Assembly (NCBI GenBank): GCA_964019165.1
Contig: OZ025273.1
Location: 14,242,714-14,306,713, forward strand
Length of the DNA stretch: 64,000 nucleotides
Origin: Mastigias papua
Lineage: Eukaryota; Cnidaria; Scyphozoa; Rhizostomeae; Mastigiidae
Reading direction: 5' to 3'
In this document: positions 24,929-56,866 of the stretch, one piece after another
Position numbering within the stretch: the stretch's first letter is position 1
How the letters are laid out: each line of letters starts with the position of its first letter
The notes under the pieces: generated by a model
What the model was told of the DNA's origin: nothing
Databases searched by the model: none
The model's input: only the letters and a program-made list of their open reading frames with translations
Made by a program: the position numbers and the translations under genes

Positions 24929-25087
24929 CGTTAACCCTGACCATAACCCCTACCCTAACCCTGACCCTTACCCTATGGGGTAAATGGGGTAGCTTATGAA
25001 TGCACAGATGAAGAGCTATCGAATGATGTGTAATTTATGGGGTTAGCCCCCTGTTATCGATGAGAGGTGCGAAAGTACATTAGCGCC
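24929..25087. repeat. Tandem partial duplication of the palindrome's right arm
   Basis: These 159 bases repeat 24770-24928 directly with a handful of substitutions, so the locus has the order left arm, spacer, right arm, partial right arm. Confidence 0.93.
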
Positions 25088-26024
<937 letters not shown>

Positions 26025-26112
26025 GACTTTATTCAAGTGAAAAGCTTAATATGGGAGTCTAGTATGTTTTTCACTCATTAAGAATCAGATTTTTACAACT
26101 ATTTTGGTCATA

Positions 26113-27094
26113 CAGTATAATCCCGATATAACGTACTTGGTTATAACATACCTTTGGATATAATGTACCATAGTGACCGGTCCCAGCAAAAGGCTCATAC
26201 AAGCCCTTATAAAGATACTCCAGTTAAAACGTAGTGAGTTACTACGTACTTTCGGTTATAATGTACCGTCTTTTGGCCCCACAAGACAAATATATTTGGT
26301 TATAACGTACTTCCTCAAGGCTTTTGTTTTTTCTCTTTCCATCATAAAAATCATCAACACTGTTACTATTGCCTGTAATAGCTGTTTTATGTAAGCATAC
26401 TACTCGTGTACCAAACAACCACACATTTGATATGCACATAAGGCTTGGATTAAAAAGACTGTTCAGAAGCATTTACTGACTTTTTTAGGCCTTACAGGAG
26501 ATAAACATTAGTCATGGACAAAGCAACTAAACCCAGGGACGCTGGAGAGGGGACAGAGGGGACAGAGGGGACAGAGGGGAGCAAGCGCCCTTCCTGCCTT
26601 TTTTGAGGGAGGAGGGGGAGCAAAAGTGCCCTTTTTGAAATGCAAAAGAATCCTTTTCAGACATTGATATGGTACAATAGAGATACAGTAAGCTACATAA
26701 ATTATATGAAAGGAGGAGAGATATATTTGTATGATTTTGAGAAATATAGCCCTTGCTAAACGATGGAACAAAAATGTTCCAAAGAGGTGTCTTAGGTCCC
26801 AAAGAGGTGCCTATTCTAGTTGGTGCCCTTTTCACCCTGTTAGTCTCTTTGCCCCACTATCGTTCAGGGCACCTTATTAAAACTGCCCCACTACTAAATT
26901 TTATGTTTGTCTTTCAATACTTTTCCATGTTTTAGTATTCAATCTTTAAAAGCTACAGGAGCGGCCCAAAGGCATATATCATTCTATACTTTACTAAGTC
27001 TGGTATATTCCTTTTACTTCAGTTATAACATACTTCAGTTATAAAGTACCAAATCAGTTGGTCCCTTGAAGTACGTTATATGTGGATTATACTG
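26113..27094. mobile_element. pogo/Tigger-like non-autonomous element
   Basis: The left end CAGTATAATCCCGATATAAC is preceded by TA (26111-26112). The right end is the complement of CAGTATAATCC and is followed by CA, where TA is expected. The subterminal word TTATAACGTAC and its variants (TTATAACATAC, TTATAATGTACC) recur at both ends, the hallmark of pogo/Tigger MITEs of the Tc1/mariner group. No transposase is readable. Confidence 0.82.
26546..26580. repeat. GGACAGAGGG minisatellite
   Basis: Three 10-base units in the interior of the Tigger-like element, within a G-rich segment that may be a separate insertion. Confidence 0.75.
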
Positions 27095-30000
27095 CATACT
27101 TAGTAGCAAGGCATGTAGATAACTCTGTTACTTGTAGCTAGTTCCTTCTGATCTCTTGAATATTTTACTGCTTAAGTTACTTATAGAGGGTCATATTGCT
27201 AGCTAGTGCAAGGTTAGCATACCCATATGTTGGTTGCCACAAAGATGTGTTGCTATTTCATCTGAAAAGCTTGAAACTGCACAGAAGGGTACCTATTCAT
27301 AACCGTAATAATTTGTTTTGAACTTTTTTATTAAAATATATATGTATATAATCATTGCAGTTTATTATAGCTCTCAGGCATTGCAGAGAATGTCAGCTAC
27401 TTGTGTACTAGCTTATTCAATAGGATGTTTCTTAGGTACTACATGTAGCTTTGTACAATATGAAGACAAAGTAAGATCACAAGTAAACAACTACACAAAC
27501 AGCCTTTACATCATTGGGCTAGATTAAAAGTGGCTATAGTTCTGTACGTCCTTTAAGCCAGGTTTCCACTGAGGGGTTAGGAATGCCAAATGGATTACCC
27601 TTACTTGCTTAGCATGACAAAACCAGCTTGTTTCCACTATGGTTAAAGATGTTAGGTGGGCTAATTTGCATGTGTGGCCCACCACAGGAAAACATACATT
27701 CACTATTGCCACTGCTCAAAGAAGTTAGCATTCTAAAAAACCATCATATATGACCTGAGTCTAAATTTATTCGGGTTATGAAATGGGCCCATCAAATTTA
27801 AGAGTCAGTTTTATCAAATTCATTCTCACTGGTTTCCAAGGTAAGTTCTCTGGCAACTGATATTTAAGCATTTTTTTCAAATTATGATCCTTTCACTCTT
27901 GGATTGGTTTGTTGTACAGATGTGGGTGAATCCGCACTGTGTCAGGTAGTTTTCAATTGAATACCAGTTGGAGTTCCATTTTAGTCACTGTATCCCTCTC
28001 AGAATGTTCACTTGGGTAGATAGAGTAATAAGCTAATCTGCTTTGTACCATTTCTGGAGTTTGCAATGCCAGAAATATCATACAATTTTGATTTCTCAGC
28101 ACCAGTATCCCATCATGATTATTCAAGGTTTTTGGAGCTAACTGACATGTATCTAATAGGGCTACTTATGCCTATGCAATAAGCCCTAGCCTTGGTATTC
28201 TCAACCTCTTAGTGGAAGCCAAGCTTTAAGAGTTTGTTGTGACTAGGGAAATTTCATACTAGTGTATAAAAATTTTAATACATACATTTTGGAACACATA
28301 CCATAAAAACCCAGTTGATGAGATAACTTCAACAGTATTGTTTATTGCTTTCAAATCAGTAAATGCTGACAGCAAATCCTAAAATGAGAGGAGCAACTCA
28401 CCTACAGTATATAATTTGTGACAACCAAAAGAAGAAGAGAAAAGTTATGAACTGATTGTTAACTTTTCTGTATTCCATTTATTTAGAGGAAGAAGCACAA
28501 TATAGATGAAATAATAGATATTACTTTTTTATTAACCAATTGATTTTGCTTGATATTTCCAATGTTAATGTAAAATCCTTAAATTTGACAGAGTTCAGTA
28601 CTTTCTCTGCTATTGCAAGATTAACAAATTTCGTTTTGAGAATTGTTTTGAAGATTGGCATGGATTATAAATTTGTCAATTTGGATGTTTGCATCTGTTA
28701 TACCTAGTCCATTACATGTTTGCCTGTTGATGTCAATGAGATTATGTTCATCTTCGTTTATTGCAGTTTATTGGAGCAAATAAATTTGAAGAAGAACCTT
28801 CTTTTACAAATTTAATGGTGTAGATCTCTACAGGGATCGATCTGTTCTAATGAAGGTGTCCTTGTGTCTTATTGTTATTAAGGTTGGATGGGTTATTCTG
28901 CTAGGCGATTCTCATTACCTTTCATGTACCCTATTTACGTTGAATTTCAATTTTCTGCCCTTAGGCATCAACATAGTTCAAATCTCACCAATATCTTCAT
29001 CAAAAGTTTCAGTTTTCGTAGCACCATGACACTGAGATTAAGATAGAGCCGTGAACTGTCTACCTGGCGATATGGAGCCGTGCTGTTCGAAGCTTTTTAT
29101 CTTTTCATGACTAATTGCATTTGAAATTTTTTCTTTCATGTTCCTCTTTCTGAGCTTCTTTAAAATGCACCCTTGCTAGTCCTTTATACCTGAAGACAAT
29201 TGAGTTACTGTATCTCTAGAGGTTCTTGAGACCACAGTGGTTTGTCGTTAATTATTTCAATAGATACAAAGAAAAAGGCATCTGCATGCGTTGAAAAAGA
29301 AGTGTTTTTCTGGAATTACCATTGGAGCTCTCTATTTCGTAACGTTTCGAATTATGTGTGTTCTTTGGCAATAATATATCACTAGCAGCTTGGATTTGTT
29401 TCTGCGGGCTATCTTGCGGAATCCTCCCTATGCTGAAAGCCTTAAAGTATCTATTGGAAACTCTGTGTGAGTAGGTGATTGGGAGGTGTTGTTATAGATT
29501 TTTGTTTCAAACGAATTAGGATGTCATGTTTTTATTTCTAACTACTTAGTTTGTGCCTGCTTTGCCATAAGTGCAAGATTTAAGCAGATAGAAAGTAGCC
29601 CAGAAGCATTGTCATGCAGCAACTTTAAATTGTTTGAACGTATTAGCATGTACATCTTACTGCACTGACACGTGCTATTGCATCTATGAAGAATTATATA
29701 TACTACTTACTAATTCGGGTTTTCTTGCAAGTTAGTATCACATTTTACTATTTGATGGGTATACTTTGTGATATTTATTGTAGGATTGTGAGTATTGCTT
29801 TATTTAATTATCAAGTCACGTTTCGTAGCCAATTCTCTTCATTCTATCATCTGAGTTTCTATCCTATTCTGTTCGTCTTCTGTTACCTTATAGAATCGAG
29901 GTGAATTATCCGTTTTAAAACCCTAGTTGAATGGTTCTATATATGTATTCCCTGAGATTGGGATTCTGCTAGCTTTTGACTCAGCACATGTTTAATTTTA

Positions 30001-30360
30001 TATCAGAACTGCGCGTAACTAATCAGATTCTATGAAATTATTGTTTCAATTATATTTTCACGTGTTAGTAAATTGTCTTCTTAATGTATATTTATGGTAG
30101 AGGATATGTTTTACATATTTATACCATCTTGTTATATTACGAGTATTGTAATGCAGTCTCAATTTCCAACTGATTGTATTTACTCCAGATATTTTGGATC
30201 TTATATAGATACTAAGTGCAAATTACAGTAATGTACGAACATTTAAAATTATTTGGTTTCGGAATTTCACCTTACATGGAGCGCTATACGATCTCTCCTA
30301 GGACAAAATTGCACAACAATATTTATCAATCCTTTTGTACAACAATCGTATTTACTTTTT
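27095..30360. other. Intergenic stretch before NIT1
   Basis: AT-rich, without recognisable coding sequence. Open frames at 27318-27527 and 29686-29904 show no family motif. The NIT1 promoter and a non-coding first exon should lie at its right end, but no TATA or CpG-rich signal stands out. Confidence 0.4.
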
Positions 30361-30387
30361 CACAGTCTGAGGACTCTATGCACAAGG

Positions 30388-48610
<18,223 letters not shown>

Positions 48611-49756
48611 TAGATGGAAACAATGGCTAGTAACTGTTGTTATGCTCTGGTCGGATGTTGATAATTGTTCCTTTTTCGATGTTTCGAACATCAGTTTATC
48701 ACACATCTAGATGCGTCTGGATCCAGATGTTTCTTGGTTGCTTCTACCTAAAGAAGAGTTAGTTAAAATGTTTTATATTTCGTCTATAGTATGGAAGACA
48801 CTATCTCAATTTTGCGTTCTTATATAGCAAATATTACCCAGTGTTAAGATGAATTTACATAAAACATGTCACCTATGTATGCCCCATCTTTAATTGGCCT
48901 AATCCCCTTAGAGCATCATATTTTGCAATAAACTTCATAATGCCAGTGTTTTTGTTGCACAGTGTTGCAAGTGAATTATGTTGCAAGTTGCAAGTGTGTT
49001 ATGTCATAGTTCAGCTTCAGCAGTCCTTTGTATAGTCTTTTATATTGCTAGTTTATTTTGTTTTCATCTTGGATATTATGCTTCCAAGAGCAATTGATCA
49101 TATATAGCTATTGTTTTGTTTAACATTTTTCTTTAGTACCTCCTGCTAGTTTTACAGTGTTGTCTATTGTTCTTTATCCGGCTGGCGGGCTTTGGTTGAT
49201 GATTACCTCCGAGTTTTCGTTACAACCCCATTATGCAGTTATCCCTATATCGTGACAATTTCCATAATTAGTGTTTGACCTTTAAGCAACGTGATACTCA
49301 TAATTTATTTACAGTTTGTTAGAAAATTTACCTTGCAATGCAGAGTACAGCCATTAGGTAACAAATTAGTCAACCTAATGCGCAAAAGCCTGATATGTTT
49401 TAACTTTTCCTCCTAAAAGTATCGTATTCTTCATGTATCAAGTTCGGACGAAGGGGTTAAAAGTCAAAGGCAAATCCTTTTGCAGAACGACTTTAATTAA
49501 CTGTCAATGTCCCCGTATTCATTTTGCTGAAAAGTGTGTTAAATACATTTAATATCTAGAAATATAAAAGCTTTCTTGCAGCTTCAGATTTTGCTTCTTT
49601 AAGCGATACGTTATGGCCATGACGATGCGTGCCTGTGTAGTCTGTTACAAGTTTGAAGTATTCCTCATATTTGATGGTGCAAGGCGATTTAAGTATGAAA
49701 CCAAAAGTGTTCAGATTGTTGTCTCTTAGATGGTAACATGTACACGAAGATTTACT
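48611..49756. other. 3' UTR and flank of NIT1
   Basis: Non-coding, with the AATAAA at 48927. Nothing else recognised. Confidence 0.45.
48927..48932 (+). promoter_or_regulatory. Candidate polyadenylation signal of NIT1
   Basis: AATAAA lies 317 bases after the NIT1 stop codon and is the first canonical hexamer seen in the 3' flank. Assignment is by position only. Confidence 0.5.
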
Positions 49757-49990
49757 ACAGCACGAAAAAGCAGCAAAATTCTCTGGGCATAATTAAAAGC
49801 TCCTTTCGTCCTACACTCGTCAGAGTGAAGCGAAATATATAGCCAGATGCGGATACACATGGTATGATGAATAATGTGTCCAGGTGGCCCTATTATAGGC
49901 AAACGGACACCTATTTGCCATTGTTTACTTGAAGAGTCCAATTGAGAAAATGAACTCTTTTTGTACACAATACTGGGGTTTTGGCTTTTC
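49757..49990 (-). mobile_element. 3'-end fragment of the first Penelope-like family
   Basis: Reverse-orientation copy, clearly diverged, of the outer part of the arms at 8351-8600 and 10180-10418: shared blocks include AGCCAGATGCGG, TATGATGAATAATG and GTTTACTTGAAGAGTCC. No coding capacity remains apart from the last endonuclease codons. Confidence 0.85.
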
Positions 49991-50444
49991 TGTCAACTGT
50001 AAATACCTAGGTTGTTCATGAGATGGTAATGAAAGAGTTAAGTTCAGATTAAGAACATAGACTATCAATAAACATGCGATATTTCATCGATCGCAATCTA
50101 TCCCTAGGTTCGAATAATTCTGTGTTGGTTCTCAGTCGTGATTTTGTGTAGTCTTCATGTTCAATTCTGACTGCATTCAGGTAACTCTACCCGATAATTA
50201 ACTTATGCTCCGCGATTTACTCATGCTACTACGATTGCGCCGATAATCAATAATAAATCATATTAGGGACATTAACTGTTGTATACCATATCAGGACTAA
50301 TTAATTTACTTCAAACTGTTACCTTCAAAATCATTTTTACGTACAGTGCAAAGTTTTACATCCATAAGTTATACTACACATTCTCAGAGCACTTAAACAA
50401 TAGAGAATCGAACTCATAATAGTCCTCTTGGCAAATTGTGGTAA

Positions 50445-51881
50445 ATGAAAGTAGACGTGGCAGAGGCAGCAGACGTGTCGGGTAATTTAGCTACGAAAGA
50501 TAATGACAATGATGCTTCTATTGGCAATATAAACACTGCAGACGGTTTGGATCTTGAAAGCATCATTCTTGCAGAAATTAAAAGGCTGAAGTCAAAGAAA
50601 AAGCGAGCAGATTTCATTCTTGTCTCTTTGAGCTTAGAACGGCAACACGGCCTAGCCAGACCAGTTACACATCAGCGCTTACTGCATATGATTCTGAATA
50701 GTAGGATTGAATGCTCCCTTGCTATCCCTGAAGGCTCACAACAGAAGCATAGCATCATGATTGAGGACAATCCTCCAGATAGTGATCCAATCGCCAGTTT
50801 TAATGATGATTTGAAATTAAATGAGGAGGCTAACAAAACTACTAAATGGCGTCCCGTGAATACTGTGGAACATGGCGAAGAATTCCAACATGGGAGAAGA
50901 TTTTTAGACACAGTCAACGATCTCGCCAAAAGTCTTCAAAAAGCCAACTATATGTTGAATTTGGAACGGGAAAACTCGTAAATTTATGGAAGAAAACTTT
51001 CAATTACAAACTAGGTTACGAGACCTCGACATATTCCAGGCCCGTAAACAAGTCAGTCCAGATCTCAAGAGACACAACACCTTCCTCATTGATTCATTGG
51101 AAAATAATGTAAGTGAAGTGAATACACTGAAACAAGTAGGAGAAATCCGTGCATCCAACAATGCCAACAGGAGTGAAAAAGCGAAAATCCCTCGAACTGC
51201 CAATTCCAGTAATACCAATGAACCATATACAGTAACTCACGGTACTGCAACAGCCAAACGACAGAAAAACAAAGAGGGTAAAACGAAGCAGAACACGCAG
51301 AATCAGCAACAGCCCCGAGGAAGGAAAATAATCGAAATAGAACATCAAAGTTCAGCAAAATGGTTTCCAGTGAAACATCGCGCAATCCTATCCGACTTTG
51401 TGTGGTTGGTGACTCACAACTGAATAGACTGGATGCAGATAAAATATCAAACAATCATCATGAAATTGTTTTGAATGGAAAATCAGGAATGAAAGTGGAA
51501 GAGGCAGCTATTCATGTAGATTGTGTAGCAGATGTAATAATTATGCATGCGGGCACCAATAATCTTCGTGATGAGATCCCTGAAGGAATTGCAGAAAAGG
51601 TGGTTAAAACCTTCAAGAAAATTAAGCAAAAGAATCCCAAAGCCCAACTTGCATACTCCTCTATTTTCAGAAGGAAGGGTAATGCTGCAGCAAACGGTGT
51701 GAATGTTAAAGTATTTCAAACAAATAAGATTTTAAAAGAAGAACTCATGCTACAGGATATAGACATTATAGATAATGAAAAGGTTTTATATGGTAATATC
51801 TGTGATGATGGTTTACATATTAACCAAGGAGGAGCAAAACGATTTGCACGAAATATCAAGAAATATGAAGAGTATTGGTAG
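50445..51881 (+). pseudogene. CR1-type LINE ORF1 with SGNH esterase domain (broken)
   Basis: Three open stretches (50445-50981, 50986-51423, 51360-51881) separated by frameshifts. The first two are charged and partly coiled-coil-like. The third is an SGNH/GDSL-like hydrolase: catalytic Ser in CVVGDSQLNRL, Asn in MHAGTNNLRD, and the Asp-His pair in DDGLHINQGGAKRFARNI. Esterase-bearing ORF1 proteins are typical of the CR1 clade, where the domain is thought to help membrane or RNP handling during retrotransposition. Confidence 0.85.
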
Positions 51882-51939
51882 GGGTACAAAGGTTCAAAGA
51901 AAAATTTAAATGAGTCGCAACGTAATTTAAGAAAACATT

Positions 51940-54819
51940 CGAACACTGGTTTACGAATAGCATCGCTCAATGCTGTATCATTACGTAAGCAACATTGTGA
52001 AATTGAGCATGTGATAAACGAACACAAATTTCACATTTTAGGTTGAAATTAAACTAGGCTAAGTAAAGATATTACAGATCCAGAGGTAGAGCTGGAAGGC
52101 TTTGACATTCACCCCAAAGATAAGGATGTCAATGGCGGTGGTGTAGCTATCTATGTACAATCGAGCATTAGCCATAGTCGTATATATGATATTGATGATC
52201 CACTGTTGGAGATCGTAGCCGTGGAGATCACTCCCTTTCATGCCAGAAATCTTATGGTTATTTGTTGGTACAGGCCCCCAACCCCCTGCAATGACAAGGG
52301 GAGTTTTGAGGCATTAAGGAATTTACTATCTGCTGTAGATGCAGAAGGTAAAGAGATTATCTTAATTGGTGACACTAACTGTGATCTAGAAAATTGCAAG
52401 GATGGGTACACCAAAAGCATAAAATCAATTTATTCTGAGTTCCAATTTGAACAGCAAATCCATGATTATACTAGGGTAGCTACGCAAGAGAAAGATGGCG
52501 TTCAACATAGCTCCAAGACTTTGAAAGATCATTTTGCCACAAATCGCCCAGATTACATTCTGAGAGCGAACGTGCTAAAATTAGGAATGGTCGATCACTA
52601 CCTTATCTTTGCAGTAAGGAAAATAAATGCAAAGAGAATTCTAGATAAGCAAGTAAAACTAGTTGAAACACGTAGCCTTAGAAACTATGATAAGCAGCTA
52701 TTCCTGGATGAGTTGTCAGCCGTTGACTGGGACGAGACTCTTGCCCCAACTAATGATGACCCTGATCTCATGGCCTCGATCTTTAACAGTGTTATCTCCT
52801 CTCTTCTAGAGGTGCATGCCCCGCTAAAGCGTAGAAAAATAACTAGCCATCACGCTCCTTGGATCACAGCCGAAATAAAAAGCCTGATAAAGGAACGTGA
52901 TTTATCTAAAAAGAGATCTGAGAATGATGTTTCCTATTGGTCAGACTATAAGAACTTGCGGAACAAAGTCACTTCTGAACTTCGTGCCAGGATACAGGAA
53001 TATTACCATGACCTTATTGATGAAACCCAAAACAACCCGAAAGCTATGTTGAAAACAATAAATAAGGTTTTACATAATAACTCAACTAACACTGTAACTC
53101 CCCTTTGAAGGCATAGAACTAAAATCGTCTTCACAGATTTCAGAAGCTTTCAACAAACATTTTACAACAGTTGGACCTAAGCTAGCGGGGAAAATAGAAA
53201 GTCAGCCTTCCGATGACCCTCTTAAGTACCTTGCAAAAAAAGCTAGTGGAGTCAAATTTGAACTACAGACAGTAAGTGTAGGGTATGTAGAACGTGCTAT
53301 AAAAGCTCTGAATAACTCTAAGGCTCCTGGTGCCGATAGAATCCCAGTCAAAATACTGAAAGATGCCATAAACGTAGTGTCGAAGCCACTGACACTGATA
53401 TACAATGCATCTTTAGAAAGGGGGATATTCCCCCAAATCTGGAAATTAGCCAGAGTAACACCTATCCATAAGGCGGGCTCGAAAACAGATGTAAACAATT
53501 ACCGACCCATCTCTGTGTTATCTGCTGTATCAAGAATTTTAGAAAAGATTGTACATGACCAACTAATGGAGCTTCTAAAGGGACAAAACAGGCTTTGTTT
53601 GAACCAGTTTGCCTTTCAAACACGGCACAGCACAATGACATATCTCCTGAATGTTATAGACCCATGGTTCAAGAACTCTGATGAGGGGAAAATAAACATG
53701 AGTATATTTCTTGATCTCAAAAAAGCATTCGATACAGTTGACCATAAAATCCTATTGTCGTAGTTGCGGGAGTATGGTGCTGAGGGTACCTCTCACAGCT
53801 GGTTCACTTCTTATCTGACCAATAGGGAGCGGTTCTGTTATTTTGACGGTTCCACTTCCAGTAAAAGCAGCATCAGGTGTGGTATTCCACAGGGCTCGTG
53901 TTTGGGACCTTTACTCTTCATATTATACATTAATGATTTTGAGAATTGTCTAAAAAGCACGGTCCCAAATATGTATGCTGATGATACATGTGTGAATATC
54001 GCATCAGAAAACCTGAATGAACTTCTAACAGATCTGAAAAACGAGCTGGAAAATATATCGAATTGGATGAGGATCAACAAACTTAGTTTGAATACAAGCA
54101 AAAGTGAATATATGGTTATAGGCCATAGGCGACAACTAAACAAAGTAAATACTGATTTGTCAGATCTTGTCCTCAATAATGAAGTTATCAAAAGGGTTGA
54201 GAGAACAAAATACTTAGGGATCAACATCGACGAAAGTCTTAATTGGAAAGAGCAGTACAAAACTATCAAAACCAAGCTGAAAGGAGGCTTGAGCTCCCTA
54301 AGAAAGCTGAAAAACATCCTCCCGCAAAGGAAACTGGGTCAAGCTTACAAAGCTCTCTTTGAAAGCCATCTTCGCTATGGCAACATTGCTTGGAGTGCTC
54401 TTTCCAACACCAAACTATCCACACTTCAACGACTACAGACAAGGGCAAAGGAGTTAATAGCAAATGCCAGGTATAAGGACGGATGGACTTGCCAATGGCT
54501 CACTGTTAAGTCATTGATCTCCTTTGAGAAAGGAGACATGACATATAAGATCTTGCATGACCTCTGTTCCGAAAATCTTGGCCATAAGTTCACTGAAAGA
54601 TCCATGGTTTCAGATTATAGGACCAGAAACAGTGGAGATCTGCAAATTCCCAAAGTTAGGTTAGAATATGCAAAGCGAAGTTTCTACTTCTCTGGTGTCA
54701 AAAACTGGAATAATATCCCTAACAATATTCGAGAAGAAGAATCAATCGCTCGTTTTAGAGCAGGTTTTAGAGAATATATTTTGAACCTATCAAAGGACCC
54801 AAACACGACCTCTTGGTAG
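51940..54819 (+). pseudogene. CR1-type LINE ORF2: APE endonuclease and reverse transcriptase (broken)
   Basis: The endonuclease part starts around 51940 (LRIASLNAVSLRKQHCEIEH), with two stops near 52045-52054 where the NETK motif should be, then GGGVAIYVQSS, WYRPPTPCND, the GDTNCD box, and a diverged C-terminal block (RPDYILRANV, MVDHYLIF). A frameshift near 53105 leads to the RT: NNSKAPGADRIPVKILKDA, NNYRPISVLSAVSRILEKIV, SIFLDLKKAFDTVDH, an amber stop at 53761, GIPQGSCLGPLLFILYINDF, the catalytic NMYADDTCVN, KYLGINIDESLNWK, and a complete C-terminus ending at 54819. Full-length but inactivated by two stops, one frameshift and one amber codon. A TTTA-rich tail follows. Confidence 0.92.
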
Positions 54820-55042
54820 AGCAGAAGGTTATTTACTTATTTATTTATTTGCTTTTTTTTGTTCCTTTAAACAAATATTGTGAATAGGTTATTTGTTTAT
54901 TTTGTTTTGAATGCTGAAAGGTATATCGTGTGTAAATATTGATAAAATGAAAAAAGTATTAATCATCTGCAGAACCCGCGCGTTCCCGCGTGCAAGATTT
55001 TCCCGACACCCGTCCTTGAACAGTCAAGGATCAAGCATAAGC
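54820..55042. other. 3' tail of the LINE and spacer
   Basis: TTTA repeats at 54828-54850, then AT-rich sequence up to the next element. Confidence 0.5.
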
Positions 55043-55944
55043 CAGTGGCGGATTCAGAACAAAATTGAGAGGGGCTGAACATGAGGATTGTCGCCGTGGT
55101 GGGATTGATTTGCGTAGTGGGCATGATTAGGGTGGACGTAGGCTTTGTGCAATGGAAGTAAAGAGCGAAGCTTTTGATGATCATGCTACTATCTCCATAC
55201 TACAATCTTGGCGGCCCTCATCCTACAATTCACCACAAGATCTGGACCATGCTCAGTACCTGATGTGATGATTTTGCTAATCTGGTCTAAGTTCAAATTT
55301 CAGAATAGCAAATCCTTGCGAAATCTAAAATATTTTGTATCTAAATAGGCTTGAAACGTATATCGTCAATTCGATTAACTGACCGCACGGAATAACTAGA
55401 TCTAAAAAATCCCAGTTTGTATGCTATTGTAACGAAACATATCATGGCAGTGAGACGAAACTCATCATGGGAATCATAACCCTCAGAAGCATGGTCTATT
55501 TTGCTCGTGTACATGCCAACTACATGATAAACAGTGTTTAGTGCTATCGATTTCCAGGGACCCTTGGTGACTCCGTTAACACACTACCCATAGTTAACGT
55601 TTTAGCAGATACTGTACTAGTAACTCATTCAACTCGAGTAATGAAGTCAGTGGTTGATTCAGACTAAAATCTGATTGGAGCTAAACATAATGATTCTGGG
55701 CGTGGTGGGCGTGGTGGGCGTGGCCAGATTGGCAGTAGGCTTTATGCAATGACATTATAGAGCGAACTGTATGATGATCGATCACATTTATGTGCTACAA
55801 AGTTTACCAGCCCTGTCCCAGTAATTCACCACAAGATCTGGACGATGTTCAGTACCTGAAGTAATGGTTCTGCTTATCTGGTCTCTGCTCGACATTCAGA
55901 ACAGCAAATCATTTTCAAATCTACAACATTCTGTATCTAAATAG

Positions 55945-56866
55945 AGGGTGTCCGCCAAATCAGGGAAATCAGGGATAAATCAGGGAAATGCGAGTAGACT
56001 TAAAAATATCAGGGAAAAATCAGGGAAATCCGCTAAATCTGGAGATAATCAGGGAAAAATCAGGGAAATTATTTATCTCCAAAAATGAATTCTAGTTGTT
56101 GCATTCTGAAAGAGAATGTCGTAGATATTGGTTTGAAAGCGTATATCTTAACTGACGTAAAATGATTTTCGAAGCATTCATTCGAAGCATCAAAACATAA
56201 TTGCATAGGAAATGTGACATTATTCAAAAGATGTCAATGAAGCCCAATTTTGGTAATGTTAATTTGAATTATAAATAGTTTTCAAAACGAATTTATAATA
56301 TCAAAGCATTTCCAAACGCAAAGAACCCGCAACAGATCAATAAATCTCTATAACTCCTGTACTTTCATTTGCTTCTCCAAGTTCCTGCTGTATGAAATCA
56401 TAAAAATTTTCTTCATACACGACCTTCGAAAGTTCGATTCCATTTTTGGAGCTCTTTGCTGAAAAGCACCTTCTCATGAATTTTCTTCAGCTTGAAGCTA
56501 TCAATACAATTAGGAGTGACTTACTTTTCTCTGAGTATTTGCAAAGTAAGCTAGCTAACATCAAGACATTGTTTAAATCGTCATCAGGGAGTTTAACAAA
56601 ATCCATAAACTTGCTCTACGAATTCTTTCAATGATTATGAAACCCCGTTTGAAGATCTTCTTCAAAGAAACAATGAGCAGACACATTTTGCTCAAATGGA
56701 ATACAGCACATTTTGCTCAAATAGATGAAACTTTGCTTAACTAGCCTTGAATTCTGATAAGCGTAGTGTGTAGTATTTGCTCAGGACCTATATTGAATCA
56801 GGGAAAACAGGGTAGAAATCAGGGAAATATCAGGGAAAATGACTTCCCTGATTTGGCAGACACCCT
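55945..56866. mobile_element. DNA element with AGGGTGTC ends and ATCAGGGAAA repeats
   Basis: Inverted ends of about 23 bases, AGGGTGTCYGCCAAATCAGG and beyond. Both ends are followed by clustered ATCAGGGAAA words (at least ten in total). The flanks CTAAATAG (55937-55944) and GTAAATAG (56867-56874) form an 8-base target duplication with one mismatch, which fits hAT or P superfamilies. An open frame of 62 codons at 56446-56634 has no recognised motif. Confidence 0.82.

Noticed and set aside
24640..24960. Interstitial telomere repeats
   Set aside because: The GGGTTAGGG-like words are irregular and mirror-copied within the palindrome arms; there is no uniform TTAGGG array.
27540..27860. Possible MITE between AGGTTTCCACTGAGG and GGTTTCCAAGG
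   Set aside because: The ends are not convincingly inverted and no target duplication was found.
51086..54463. Minus-strand frames within the CR1-type LINE (for example 53838-54317)
   Set aside because: Antisense shadows of ORF1 and ORF2, without family motifs.
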